22,025 nucleotides of DNA from a virus, in IMG/VR virus record IMGVR_UViG_3300047378_000025, positions 1 through 22,025 of that record. One strand, 5' to 3'. The translations under genes were made by a program, and so were the position numbers. Below are positions 15,636 through 22,025 of the stretch, piece after piece; within the stretch, counting starts at the first letter, position 1; each line of letters starts with the position of its first letter. Under the pieces are notes generated by a model. It had not been told where the DNA came from and ran no database searches. It worked only from the letters and a program-made list of their open reading frames with translations.

Positions 15636-15818
15636 TTATTTATCCCTCTCTTTAAGTGTATTAATAAAATTAACTACGTCCCTTTGACCTGCTTTAAAAT
15701 AAATAGTTTTACTATCATCTTTTAAATCAGGTGACTTTTCAGGGTAAACTGTGTTCAATAATTTAATTAAATCATCTACTTTTTCAGGTAAGATTAAATC
15801 TTCCATTACGTTTTTCAT
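15636..15818 (-). CDS. Conserved-looking small protein (60 residues), unknown function
   Basis: The protein has a helical first half (EDLILPEKVDDLIKLLNTVY) and a second half containing KTIYFKAGQRDVVNFINTL. I do not recognise a named family. Two starts are possible, at 15818 and four codons later at 15806; neither has a good ribosome site. The first ATG is immediately downstream of the candidate promoter at 15819-15837, so a transcript starting there would be leaderless or nearly so. It lies between nrdB and the gp7.3-like gene and is the first gene of the proposed head transcription unit. There is no membrane segment and no cysteine. Confidence 0.68.
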   Translation of the reverse strand: MKNVMEDLILPEKVDDLIKLLNTVYPEKSPDLKDDSKTIYFKAGQRDVVNFINTLKERDK

Positions 15819-15837
15819 CTAAAAGTGTAAGGTTAGT
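15819..15837 (-). promoter_or_regulatory. Candidate phage RNA polymerase promoter after nrdB (phi6.5-like position)
   Basis: The minus strand reads ACTAACCTTACACTTTTAG. It differs by one base from the motif before the tail fibre gene (1336-1354). It overlaps the nrdB stop codon and ends just before the ATG of the 60-residue gene, so it sits at the boundary between replication and head genes. T7 places promoter phi6.5 at the comparable boundary. The CACT...AG core and the TAACC block resemble T3/SP6-type promoters. Confidence 0.5.
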
Positions 15838-16783
15838 CCCAAAGATTACCTGTGACAGTACCTTTGTTATATTCTGTAGCTCTATTCTCAAAGAAATTAG
15901 CATGTTCTACGCCATTTAATACCCAATCCAACCACGCTAATGGGTTTTCTTTAACACCATAATTAGGTTTCAAAGATAGTTGAAGTAGTCTTCTATCTGC
16001 TATGTATCTAATATACTCTTTAACTTCTTCAGCTTTTAATCCTCTGATACCACCCATAGAAAAAGCTAAATCAATAAACTTATCTTCAAGGTCAACCATG
16101 TCTCTAGCTGTTTGATAGATACTTGCTTTAAATTTTTCTGTCCAAATATTTGGGTTTTCTTTTATGATTTGATGAAACAATTTAATCATGCTTTCAACGT
16201 GGTGTGTCTCATCTCGGATAGACCAAGTTACGATTTGGCACATTCCTTTCATACGCCCATATCTTTGAAAGTTAAGAAGCATGACAAATGATGCAAACAA
16301 CTGTAAGCCTTCACCAAATGCAGAGAAACAAGCTATCTCTCTAGCTAGTCCTTCAAGTCCTTTACCTTTAGATGTGAATAGATACTCATGTTTATCCGAC
16401 ATTTCTTTGTACTCTTGAAATGCTTTGTATTCTTTATCAGGTAATCCAATAGTATCATTTAACAAAGAATAACTATGTGCATGGTTTGCTTCACTAGAAG
16501 CTATTGCAGATAACATCATTCTTATTTCAGGTGATTTAAACTGTGGAATATATTTATCTAAATAGGCTTGTGCTATATCGACATCTCCTTGTGTAAAGAA
16601 TTTTAATATTTGTCCTATTAAATTTTTCTCTTCTGCACTTAATCTTTCATTCCAGTCTCTTACATCTTCATGCAATGGTACTTCACTTGGTAGCCAGTGC
16701 ATCTTCTGTTGCATATCGTATGATTGAAATGCCCATTCGTAATCAAAGGGTTTGTAGTATGCTCTCTTCTTAAATAAACTCAT
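15833..16783 (-). CDS. nrdB: Ribonucleoside-diphosphate reductase, beta subunit (class I NrdB)
   Basis: The 316-residue protein is the radical-generating subunit that works with NrdA to make dNDPs from NDPs. The di-metal site is complete: Asp67 (QGDVDIAQ), Glu98 and His101 (SSEANHAHSY), Glu158 (AFGEGLQ), Glu192 and His195 (RDETHH). Tyr105, four residues after His101, matches the radical Tyr of class Ia enzymes. It is shorter than E. coli NrdB (about 375) and ends in GNLWD, lacking the longer tail of cellular enzymes. Its ATG overlaps the stop of the small membrane-protein gene as ATGA (16780-16783). It lies downstream of nrdA but is separated by two tiny genes, all apparently co-translated. 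Confidence 0.95.
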   Translation of the reverse strand: MSLFKKRAYYKPFDYEWAFQSYDMQQKMHWLPSEVPLHEDVRDWNERLSAEEKNLIGQILKFFTQGDVDIAQAYLDKYIPQFKSPEIRMMLSAIASSEANHAHSYSLLNDTIGLPDKEYKAFQEYKEMSDKHEYLFTSKGKGLEGLAREIACFSAFGEGLQLFASFVMLLNFQRYGRMKGMCQIVTWSIRDETHHVESMIKLFHQIIKENPNIWTEKFKASIYQTARDMVDLEDKFIDLAFSMGGIRGLKAEEVKEYIRYIADRRLLQLSLKPNYGVKENPLAWLDWVLNGVEHANFFENRATEYNKGTVTGNLWD

Positions 16784-16938
16784 CTTAATAATTCAATCCC
16801 TTCTATAATAATTATGATTAATAATTCCACTGCTAGGATTGTGTGATACACAGTCCATAACACTGATTGTTTTGGTTTTCTTTTACGTCTCTTCTTTCGT
16901 GGTTTATCAAAACCATCAAAAATACTTTCATCTGTCAT
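16780..16938 (-). CDS. Small single-pass membrane protein between nrdA and nrdB (52 residues)
   Basis: The frame starts MTDESIFDGFDKPRKKRRKR, continues with further basic residues to position 23, then has a hydrophobic segment at about residues 26-45 including five Ile in a row, and ends EGIELLR. By the positive-inside rule the basic N-terminus should be cytoplasmic. An AGGGAG lies upstream, within the preceding tiny gene, though about 12 bases away. The start overlaps that gene's end by 11 bases and the stop overlaps the nrdB start as ATGA. The tight packing on both sides argues that it is a real gene. Function unknown; a small membrane protein of this layout could be a holin-like or membrane-anchoring protein, but no motif decides this. 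Confidence 0.68.
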   Translation of the reverse strand: MTDESIFDGFDKPRKKRRKRKPKQSVLWTVYHTILAVELLIIIIIEGIELLR

Positions 16939-17044
16939 TGTTGTAACCTGCTCCCTTCTTTCTATCTCCGTATAATCTTTGCCATGACCAAGACGTTAAA
17001 GCTGTTGAATAATGATAGATAATTTCTAATATATATCTCTTCAT
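16928..17044 (-). CDS. Tiny protein directly after nrdA (38 residues), unknown function
   Basis: The frame starts in a TAATG overlap with the nrdA stop (17042-17046) and runs 38 residues: MKRYILEIIYHYSTALTSWS, then WQRLYGDRKKGAGYNNDR. It has a hydrophobic, aromatic N-terminal half and a basic, polar C-terminal half, with two Trp close together. It overlaps the next gene by 11 bases. No other frame covers this stretch, and both junctions are of the coupled type used elsewhere in this genome. I do not recognise it. It could be a real small protein or a leader whose translation brings ribosomes to the next gene. Confidence 0.6.
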   Translation of the reverse strand: MKRYILEIIYHYSTALTSWSWQRLYGDRKKGAGYNNDR

Positions 17045-18795
17045 TATTCACATGCTAAACAATCGGCTTCTGGTATGATTGTTCTTTCTACTTTTTTTGA
17101 TACTAACTCTGCACGTTTGATTGCTTCACTTCTACAATAGTACAAAGTTTTTATTTTTCTTTTCCAAGCTAACATGTGTATGTCATGTAACTCTTTGATG
17201 TTTACATCAGCAGGTACAAATACATTTACTGACTGCCCTTGACATACATACTGTTGTCTGTCTGCCGCATGTTCTATTACCCATTGCTGATTAATTTCTA
17301 TAGATGTTTTAAATGTATCTTTTTCATAATCAGATAGTTCATCTAAATGTAATACTGAACCTCTCTGTGCTACTATGGATTGCCACACTGCATCAGTGTT
17401 CATGCCTTTTTTATCTAGTAACTTTTCTAAATATTTATTCTTAACTAGAAAAGAACCTGACATTGTTTTCTGTACATAAGCGTTAGCTCTGTATGGTTCT
17501 ATTGATGGTGATGTCGTACCACAAATAATAGATGATGATGCGTTAGGTGCTATGGCTAACAAGTGTGCATTACGCATACCTGTACCTTCCATATCAGGTG
17601 CTTCACCTCTCTTGATTGCTAGTCTTTGACTTTCTTCTACAGCTTCTTGTTTAATCTTTTTGAATATCTTTAAGTTCATAGCTTTAGCCAATGCACTTTC
17701 AAAAGGTATACCTTTAGATTGTAAGTATGCGTGAAAACCCATAGCTCCTAACCCAATACTTCTTTCACTAGCCGCACTAAACTTTGCTCTGAACACACTC
17801 TCTGGTGCATTCTCTATAAAGTGGGACAAAGCATTATCTAAAAACCTAACTAAATCTGGTACAAACAATGGTTCATTCTTCCACTCTTCATACTTTTCTA
17901 AATTAACTGAAGACAAACAACACACTGCTGTTCTATTTTCATTAGTAGGTAATGTAATCTCTGTACATAAATTAGAATGATGTACTTTTAATCCTAGTTT
18001 CTTTTGTGTTTCAGGCAATGCGTCATTGATAGTATCTATAAATGAAACATAAGGCTCACCAGTAGCAACTCTTGTCTCTAATAATTTTTGCCACAACTCT
18101 CTAGCTGATACAGTTCGTATTACTTTCTTTGTATGAGGGTCAATTAAATTCCAACTGTCATCATAGGTAGGTTCAGCAATACATTTTTCTATCAACTGCA
18201 TAAACTCATCAGATATATTTATTGCATGATGTAGGTTAAGACATTTTCTATGTATGTCTCCACCACTAGGCTTACGCATTTCTAAAAATTCTATTATCTC
18301 TGGGTGTGACATATCCATATATGCCGCATAACTTCCACGCCTTGTTTTACCTTGAGAGAATGCAAGTATCTCACTGTCTACAACGTGAAGAAAAGGTATT
18401 GAACCTGAAGATGCAGAACCACCTGATGTACTAACACCATCACTTCTTACATGTCCCCAGTAACCACCAATACCACCACCAATAGATGCCAACCAAGCAT
18501 TCTCTGTGTAGTGTCCTGTTAATCCTTCTCTACTATCGCCAACATAATTTAAGAAACAAGAGATAGGCATACCTCTGTTAGTACCACCATTAGATAAAAT
18601 AGGTGTGGAGTACATGAACCAAAGTTTACTAGCGTAGTTGTAAATTCTTTCAGCCATCTCATCATTATCTGAAAATGCTTTTGCCGCTCTCATAAATCCA
18701 TCTTGCGGTGATGTTTCTTCTGGTAATAAATACCTATCTTTTAAAGTTGTCTTACCGAAGTCAGTAAGTAACTCGTCTCTATCGTAATCAATCAT
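17044..18795 (-). CDS. nrdA: Ribonucleoside-diphosphate reductase, alpha subunit (class I NrdA)
   Basis: The 583-residue catalytic subunit has all expected active-site residues: Cys80 (PISCFLN) and Cys292 (VCCLSS) as the redox pair, the NLCTEI motif with Asn275, Cys277 (thiyl radical) and Glu279, the Tyr552-Tyr553 radical-transfer pair (LYYCRS), and a C-terminal CxxC (Cys579, Cys582) for re-reduction by thioredoxin or glutaredoxin. It is about 180 residues shorter than E. coli NrdA and begins directly with the alpha-helical domain, so the N-terminal ATP-cone that mediates overall activity control is absent; the phage enzyme should escape dATP shut-off through that site. No thioredoxin or glutaredoxin gene is in the window, so host reductants are probably used. 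It overlaps the DUF3310 gene by 8 bases. Confidence 0.96.
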   Translation of the reverse strand: MIDYDRDELLTDFGKTTLKDRYLLPEETSPQDGFMRAAKAFSDNDEMAERIYNYASKLWFMYSTPILSNGGTNRGMPISCFLNYVGDSREGLTGHYTENAWLASIGGGIGGYWGHVRSDGVSTSGGSASSGSIPFLHVVDSEILAFSQGKTRRGSYAAYMDMSHPEIIEFLEMRKPSGGDIHRKCLNLHHAINISDEFMQLIEKCIAEPTYDDSWNLIDPHTKKVIRTVSARELWQKLLETRVATGEPYVSFIDTINDALPETQKKLGLKVHHSNLCTEITLPTNENRTAVCCLSSVNLEKYEEWKNEPLFVPDLVRFLDNALSHFIENAPESVFRAKFSAASERSIGLGAMGFHAYLQSKGIPFESALAKAMNLKIFKKIKQEAVEESQRLAIKRGEAPDMEGTGMRNAHLLAIAPNASSSIICGTTSPSIEPYRANAYVQKTMSGSFLVKNKYLEKLLDKKGMNTDAVWQSIVAQRGSVLHLDELSDYEKDTFKTSIEINQQWVIEHAADRQQYVCQGQSVNVFVPADVNIKELHDIHMLAWKRKIKTLYYCRSEAIKRAELVSKKVERTIIPEADCLACE

Positions 18796-19012
18796 CTTTT
18801 GTTTCTGTTACTGTGGGTTGTGCTTCTTTCTCAATAATAAAATCTATGTATTGTTTAGCTTTCTTTAAATCTTGTACGCCACCTTTAAATCTCCAACGAG
18901 AAATATACTTAACTACATTACCTTCGCAGTAAGACAGGTCATTCTTTGTGATGTAATCTATAGGTTCAATACCACCTTGATTGTAGTGCATTGGTTTTTT
19001 TATATCGTCCAT
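18788..19012 (-). CDS. DUF3310 family protein
   Basis: The 74-residue protein carries the DUF3310 pattern: KPMHYNQGGIEPIDYI (residues 6-21), then YCEGNVVKYISRWRFKGG (28-45) and DLKKAKQYIDFII (48-60). The family is widespread in phages, often near nucleotide metabolism or replication genes; its biochemical role is not settled. Here it lies between the exonuclease and nrdA genes and overlaps both, by 13 and 8 bases, which fits a link with nucleotide metabolism. A good ribosome site, GGAAGG, lies eight bases before the ATG within the exonuclease gene. The polar C-terminal tail (QPTVTETKDD) is probably disordered. Confidence 0.88.
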   Translation of the reverse strand: MDDIKKPMHYNQGGIEPIDYITKNDLSYCEGNVVKYISRWRFKGGVQDLKKAKQYIDFIIEKEAQPTVTETKDD

Positions 19013-19752
19013 AGTTTTACCTTCCCTGTTTTCTTATTGTATTCTCCATGTCTTAAAATGTGTGCGACCCTAGCTTGTTGTAGAGCTTCTTTTTGTGTGT
19101 AACCTTTTTCTTTGTAGATACCTTTGACTATCTTCCATAGGTCTAAAAGTGGAACATTAGTATATTTAAGAAGGAGCTTTTCTGCTGTCTTAATACCAAC
19201 ACCATCAATACCATCATAGCCATCTGTCTTGTCACCCATGATTGTCTGTATCATAAAGTTATAATTAGCTATCTTCTCTGGTATCTGTTCTACTGTCATA
19301 CCATCTTGTGAAAGATTGCATGGTATTGTTCGCATGTCTTTATCAATGCTAACTAATATTCTTTCTTCATCACTAGGTTCAGTTGCCATAATACCCATGA
19401 CATCATCTGCTTCTAGGTTAGCCCACATGACACCATTATGTTTTTCCATAATGTGTTCACGCATTGCATTTAAAACTATTGGCTTACGTTTTTCTTTACG
19501 ATTACTTTTGTATGTAGGAAGAACATCTTTTCTAAAATTATTCTTATCTGTAAGTGCTACAACATAGTCATCTGCTGATAACCCAGAACCTAAATCATCT
19601 ATCACTGCATCTAATTGTGAATTACAAGTAGGTAACTCTGCGTGTAATGTCCATAAGCCATCACCCCAGTTGATAGGTTGTTCATTGTTAGTTGCTATCT
19701 GGTAAGCAAGTATGTCACCATCAATTACTAATACTCTTTTCTTTTTATACAT
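19000..19752 (-). CDS. 5'-3' exonuclease, FEN/T7 gp6-like
   Basis: The 250-residue protein is a FEN-type nuclease. Metal-binding acidic residues are visible in order: Asp11 and Asp13 (VLVIDGDILAY), Glu114, Asp116 and Asp117 (NLEADDVMG), Asp136 and Asp138 (VSIDKDM), Asp174 and Asp177 (MGDKTDGYDG), followed by the helix-3-turn-helix DNA-binding motif GIDGVGIKTAEKLL (181-194). The basic arch region FRKDVLPTYKSNRKEKRKP (73-91) is also typical. In T7 the equivalent gp6 removes RNA primers, degrades host DNA and takes part in recombination. The ATG overlaps the stop of the preceding nuclease gene as TAATG (19750-19754). A weak copy of the promoter-like motif lies in its 3' part. Confidence 0.92.
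   Translation of the reverse strand: MYKKKRVLVIDGDILAYQIATNNEQPINWGDGLWTLHAELPTCNSQLDAVIDDLGSGLSADDYVVALTDKNNFRKDVLPTYKSNRKEKRKPIVLNAMREHIMEKHNGVMWANLEADDVMGIMATEPSDEERILVSIDKDMRTIPCNLSQDGMTVEQIPEKIANYNFMIQTIMGDKTDGYDGIDGVGIKTAEKLLLKYTNVPLLDLWKIVKGIYKEKGYTQKEALQQARVAHILRHGEYNKKTGKVKLWTI
19143..19161 (-). promoter_or_regulatory. Weaker copy of the promoter-like motif, inside the exonuclease gene
   Basis: The minus strand reads ACTAATGTTCCACTTTTAG, matching 16 of 19 bases of each of the two intergenic copies, including the whole CACTTTTAG end and the ACTAA start. It is within coding sequence, so chance and codon use could explain it. If active it would drive DUF3310, nrdA, the two tiny genes and nrdB. 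Confidence 0.25.
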
Positions 19753-20156
19753 TATTTAACTATCCTCTCCTGCATAGATTTGCTTAAATTTTTTGGTAAA
19801 AATATTTCGGCTAAAGGTATTAAAACAAACCTACTACGCCAACCATCACCACCATTTTTAAGTGTACCTATGTATTTTTTTGCTAATCTTTTTATTGTTC
19901 TAGTATCAAATATTAATCTGCAATAATCTTTGTCACCCTCTGCTAATATGTGTACCCAATAGTCAGCTTTGGTTGCCATGATACCTGAAGGTTTACCATT
20001 GCATTCTACTTCTATTGCAATGTTACCTGTTTTAAACCACCAGTCTCTTTCAGTTTTAACTTCTATTTTATTTTTATCTTTGTCTAATATAGATGCTAGT
20101 CTTTGTTCTCTTTCTTGACCATACTTTAGGTCAATATCGAATTTGTTATTCTTCAT
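19752..20156 (-). CDS. PD-(D/E)XK-like nuclease, at the T7 endonuclease I position
   Basis: I place the start at the ATG at 20156, which overlaps the polymerase stop as TAATG, giving 134 residues; a longer frame would need a TTG at 20174. The segment KIEVKTERDWW (residues 30-40) provides the E-x-K part of a PD-(D/E)XK active site (Glu32, Lys34), followed by strands and the conserved-looking GNIAIEVECNGKPSG (44-58) and KADYWVHI (63-70). This type of protein is found in many phages as a putative restriction-fold nuclease. It is not recognisably similar to T7 endonuclease I (gp3), although it could do the same job of cutting branched DNA or degrading host DNA. Specificity cannot be read from sequence. 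Confidence 0.72.
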   Translation of the reverse strand: MKNNKFDIDLKYGQEREQRLASILDKDKNKIEVKTERDWWFKTGNIAIEVECNGKPSGIMATKADYWVHILAEGDKDYCRLIFDTRTIKRLAKKYIGTLKNGGDGWRSRFVLIPLAEIFLPKNLSKSMQERIVK

Positions 20157-21853
20157 TAGTGTGTTCCACTCCAATCTGTGTGTATTTTGTATTCGCCTGT
20201 TAGCGGCACTCTTAATTGGAAGTGTTCACCTGCACGTTTAATACATTCGACTGCTATCTTACCAATGTCTTCAGCGTCTTGTTCTTCACACTCAACTTGT
20301 ATCTCATCATGTACCCATACAACTTGTTGTGCGTTCTTAAATTTCTTAATCTCTTTATTAAATTCTACTAACCATCTCTTACATAGTATTGCACCTGCAC
20401 TTTGTAACAATGTGTTAAGTGCCGAGTAACTATTACGAACTTTAATTTGTCTTTTGTCTAAACCATTTAGATAACCACGTTCAGCCGAAGACTGTACGCC
20501 TTCTATAAGTTTATGTAATGCAGGTAAGTTATTTAAAAACCTTTTCTTAATCTTTCCTGCTTCTTTGAATGGTTTGTTTATTACTTCAGCAATTTTTTTG
20601 ACACTTCCACCATATAAAAAGCAATAGTAAAAACGCTTTGCTAAATCTCTGCTGTCTAACCCTGCTAGTTTCTGTGTCTCTGTGTGTATGTCACCTTCAA
20701 GTGCAACTTTAGTGTACTCACCATTGTCAAACTTTGACATAAAGTGGCAAAGCATCATAACTTCTAAAGAGCTTACGTCTACACCTACTAATCTTTTACC
20801 TTCTGGTACTGTAAATAATTCTCTACACTCTTTACCATAAGGTGCAGACGAACTAACCACCTGTCCTAAATTTGGGTGAGAATGACTTGCTCTTTGAGTT
20901 ACACAAGAATTTGTATTACATGTGCCATGAATTTTACCATCACGTTCATGTTTTAACCAAGCCTGTGAACCATTAGATATTTGTGCAATTCTTTTAGTTA
21001 ATAAAAAAGTTTCACATAATATTTTAGCTTCTGGGTATGGTAGTTTACTTAAAATTGTATCATCAAGTTTAGCTTTGCCATCACTTGTGAACTCTTCTGC
21101 ACTCCAACCATACTTATCTTTTAATCTTTGTGCTACATGGTGTCTGCTTGATGGATTAAATACAGTAACACTATCTTTTAATCTCTTGCCTGTTTTAGTA
21201 GACCATCTTTCAGCTACGATAGGTTCAAACACACCTTGTAATTCTTCAGCTAACTCTGCTTGTCTTGCTTTTAATTTAACAGACAATGCCTCTGCTTTTT
21301 CTCTATCAAAAGTAAAGCCATGTTGTTCTTGTTTAAATATTAAAGAAGCTACTTCATGTTCTAAATCCATAGCTTCTTGGGAGTAACCTTTTTCTTCTAA
21401 AACTTTATATAATTTATATGTTACTTCTGTATCTTGTTTGCAATACTCCAACATCTCTGGTGTAAAAGTTTGCCAATCTGTTTGTATCTGTTCCTTGTAT
21501 TCACCAATACGATTACCCCATGCTTTTAATGAGTGTCTACCTATACAATCTTTAGGAAAGTCTTTTTTAGAAAAGTCACTTTCTTTAATGTCTGCATAGA
21601 CTAATCTTGTACCCACTAATGTGTCGAAAATTTTGCCTTTAAATGTAGCGGAATATAATTTCTCTAATACAGGAATATCAAACTTAATAATGTTATGACC
21701 AATGATAAGCTCTGCTTCTTCTAAAAGTTTAATAGCGTCTTCATTGCTAGGTGTAAGTATCTCTCCTGTGTCTATGTTTTTAAGTACAATACAATGTACC
21801 TTATCGCATAGATGTAGAAATCCATTTGTTTCTATATCAAAGACGTATCTCAA
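20156..21853 (-). CDS. DNA polymerase, family A, T7 gp5-like
   Basis: The 565-residue protein has a 3'-5' exonuclease domain (Exo I Asp6/Glu8 in FDIETNG; Exo II Asn54/Asp59 in GHNIIKFDI; Exo III Tyr137/Asp141 in YCKQDTEV) and a polymerase domain with motif A DVSSLE (359-364), motif B RDLAKRFYYCFLYGG (402-416) and motif C VHDE (514-517). The TTG start is supported by an AAGAAGGT ribosome site five bases upstream and by the Exo I motif lying at residue 6, as near residue 5 in T7. It is about 140 residues shorter than T7 gp5 (704), mainly in the thumb region, so the thioredoxin-binding loop of T7 is probably absent. Tyr410 sits at the position equivalent to E. coli Phe762. Cys411 replaces the usual Gly. 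The start overlaps the preceding stop (TTGA). Confidence 0.95.
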   Translation of the reverse strand: MRYVFDIETNGFLHLCDKVHCIVLKNIDTGEILTPSNEDAIKLLEEAELIIGHNIIKFDIPVLEKLYSATFKGKIFDTLVGTRLVYADIKESDFSKKDFPKDCIGRHSLKAWGNRIGEYKEQIQTDWQTFTPEMLEYCKQDTEVTYKLYKVLEEKGYSQEAMDLEHEVASLIFKQEQHGFTFDREKAEALSVKLKARQAELAEELQGVFEPIVAERWSTKTGKRLKDSVTVFNPSSRHHVAQRLKDKYGWSAEEFTSDGKAKLDDTILSKLPYPEAKILCETFLLTKRIAQISNGSQAWLKHERDGKIHGTCNTNSCVTQRASHSHPNLGQVVSSSAPYGKECRELFTVPEGKRLVGVDVSSLEVMMLCHFMSKFDNGEYTKVALEGDIHTETQKLAGLDSRDLAKRFYYCFLYGGSVKKIAEVINKPFKEAGKIKKRFLNNLPALHKLIEGVQSSAERGYLNGLDKRQIKVRNSYSALNTLLQSAGAILCKRWLVEFNKEIKKFKNAQQVVWVHDEIQVECEEQDAEDIGKIAVECIKRAGEHFQLRVPLTGEYKIHTDWSGTH

Positions 21854-22025
21854 ACTGATACCTTCTTAATCTTTAATACGTTTACTGAAGGCATAGTAGT
21901 TACGTTGCCTACGTCACCTAATGTGCCATCATCATTAAAGTTAACATCACCTGCAATTACATGCACATCTTTGTCTGCTCTTAAAAGCCAACCTGCTGTA
22001 ATACAAATTGTAACTTTACTTGCTT
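21850..22025 (-). CDS. C-terminal end of an unrecognised protein (partial, cut by window edge)
   Basis: An open frame enters from the window edge and ends with a TGA that overlaps the TTG start of the DNA polymerase gene. The visible 58 residues include TICITAGWLLRADKDVHVIA, then GDVNFNDDGTLGDVGN, and end VLKIKKVSV. The segment looks like a small beta-rich domain. Overlap with the polymerase gene and the ribosome site for the polymerase within its last codons support it as a real, coupled gene. No family can be named from this fragment. Confidence 0.6.
   Translation of the reverse strand, partial: ASKVTICITAGWLLRADKDVHVIAGDVNFNDDGTLGDVGNVTTMPSVNVLKIKKVSV

Noticed and set aside
16801-17040. 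A tRNA or structured RNA in the nrdA-nrdB spacer
   Set aside because: No cloverleaf-like pairing was seen, and the whole spacer is accounted for by two overlapping small reading frames.
20157-20174. TTG start for the PD-(D/E)XK-like gene, six codons upstream
   Set aside because: The ATG at 20156 forms a TAATG overlap with the polymerase stop, a junction used repeatedly in this genome, and the six extra residues lie inside the polymerase gene.

Overview
The window is a large part of the genome of a T7-like podovirus (Autographiviridae-type layout) of the kind found in AT-rich marine bacteria. The low G+C, the T7 gene order, the phage ribonucleotide reductase and the family of very small basic proteins all recall pelagiphages (phages of SAR11/Pelagibacter). 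That host is an inference from style; nothing in the window identifies it. Every gene I accept lies on the minus strand, so the phage reads from high to low coordinates. Both ends of the window cut a gene.

Replication and nucleotide module (22025 to about 15830). After the C-terminal end of an unrecognised protein come a family A DNA polymerase (T7 gp5-like), a PD-(D/E)XK-like nuclease at the place of T7 endonuclease I, a FEN-type 5'-3' exonuclease (T7 gp6-like), a DUF3310 protein, and class I ribonucleotide reductase NrdA and NrdB. Two tiny genes, one coding for a single-pass membrane protein, sit between nrdA and nrdB and overlap their neighbours. Together these genes would degrade host DNA, recycle nucleotides to dNTPs and copy the phage genome.

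Head module (about 15820 to 11289). Order: two small proteins (the second resembling T7 gp7.3 in position and composition), portal, scaffold, an unknown 80-residue protein, three small Lys/Arg-rich proteins linked by overlapping TAATG junctions, and the major capsid protein. A non-coding gap with repeats and a small hairpin precedes the capsid gene. A strong inverted repeat with an alternative fold follows it.

Tail and ejection module (11209 to 1). Order: tail tubular proteins A and B, internal virion proteins gp13-like (GNAT fold), gp14-like, gp15-like and gp16-like (no lytic transglycosylase motif visible), then the first 434 residues of a tail fibre with a T7 gp17-type N-terminus followed by about 23 ten-residue repeats.

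Regulation. A 19-base motif, ACTAA(A/C)CTTACACTTTTAG on the coding strand, occurs just before the tail fibre gene and just after nrdB, with one mismatch between copies. A third, weaker copy (16/19) lies in the exonuclease gene. The first two positions match those of T7 promoters phi17 and phi6.5, and the CACT...AG core resembles promoters of T7-type RNA polymerases, so I propose it as this phage's own late promoter. The phage RNA polymerase, primase/helicase, terminase and lysis genes are not in the window and probably lie beyond its ends.
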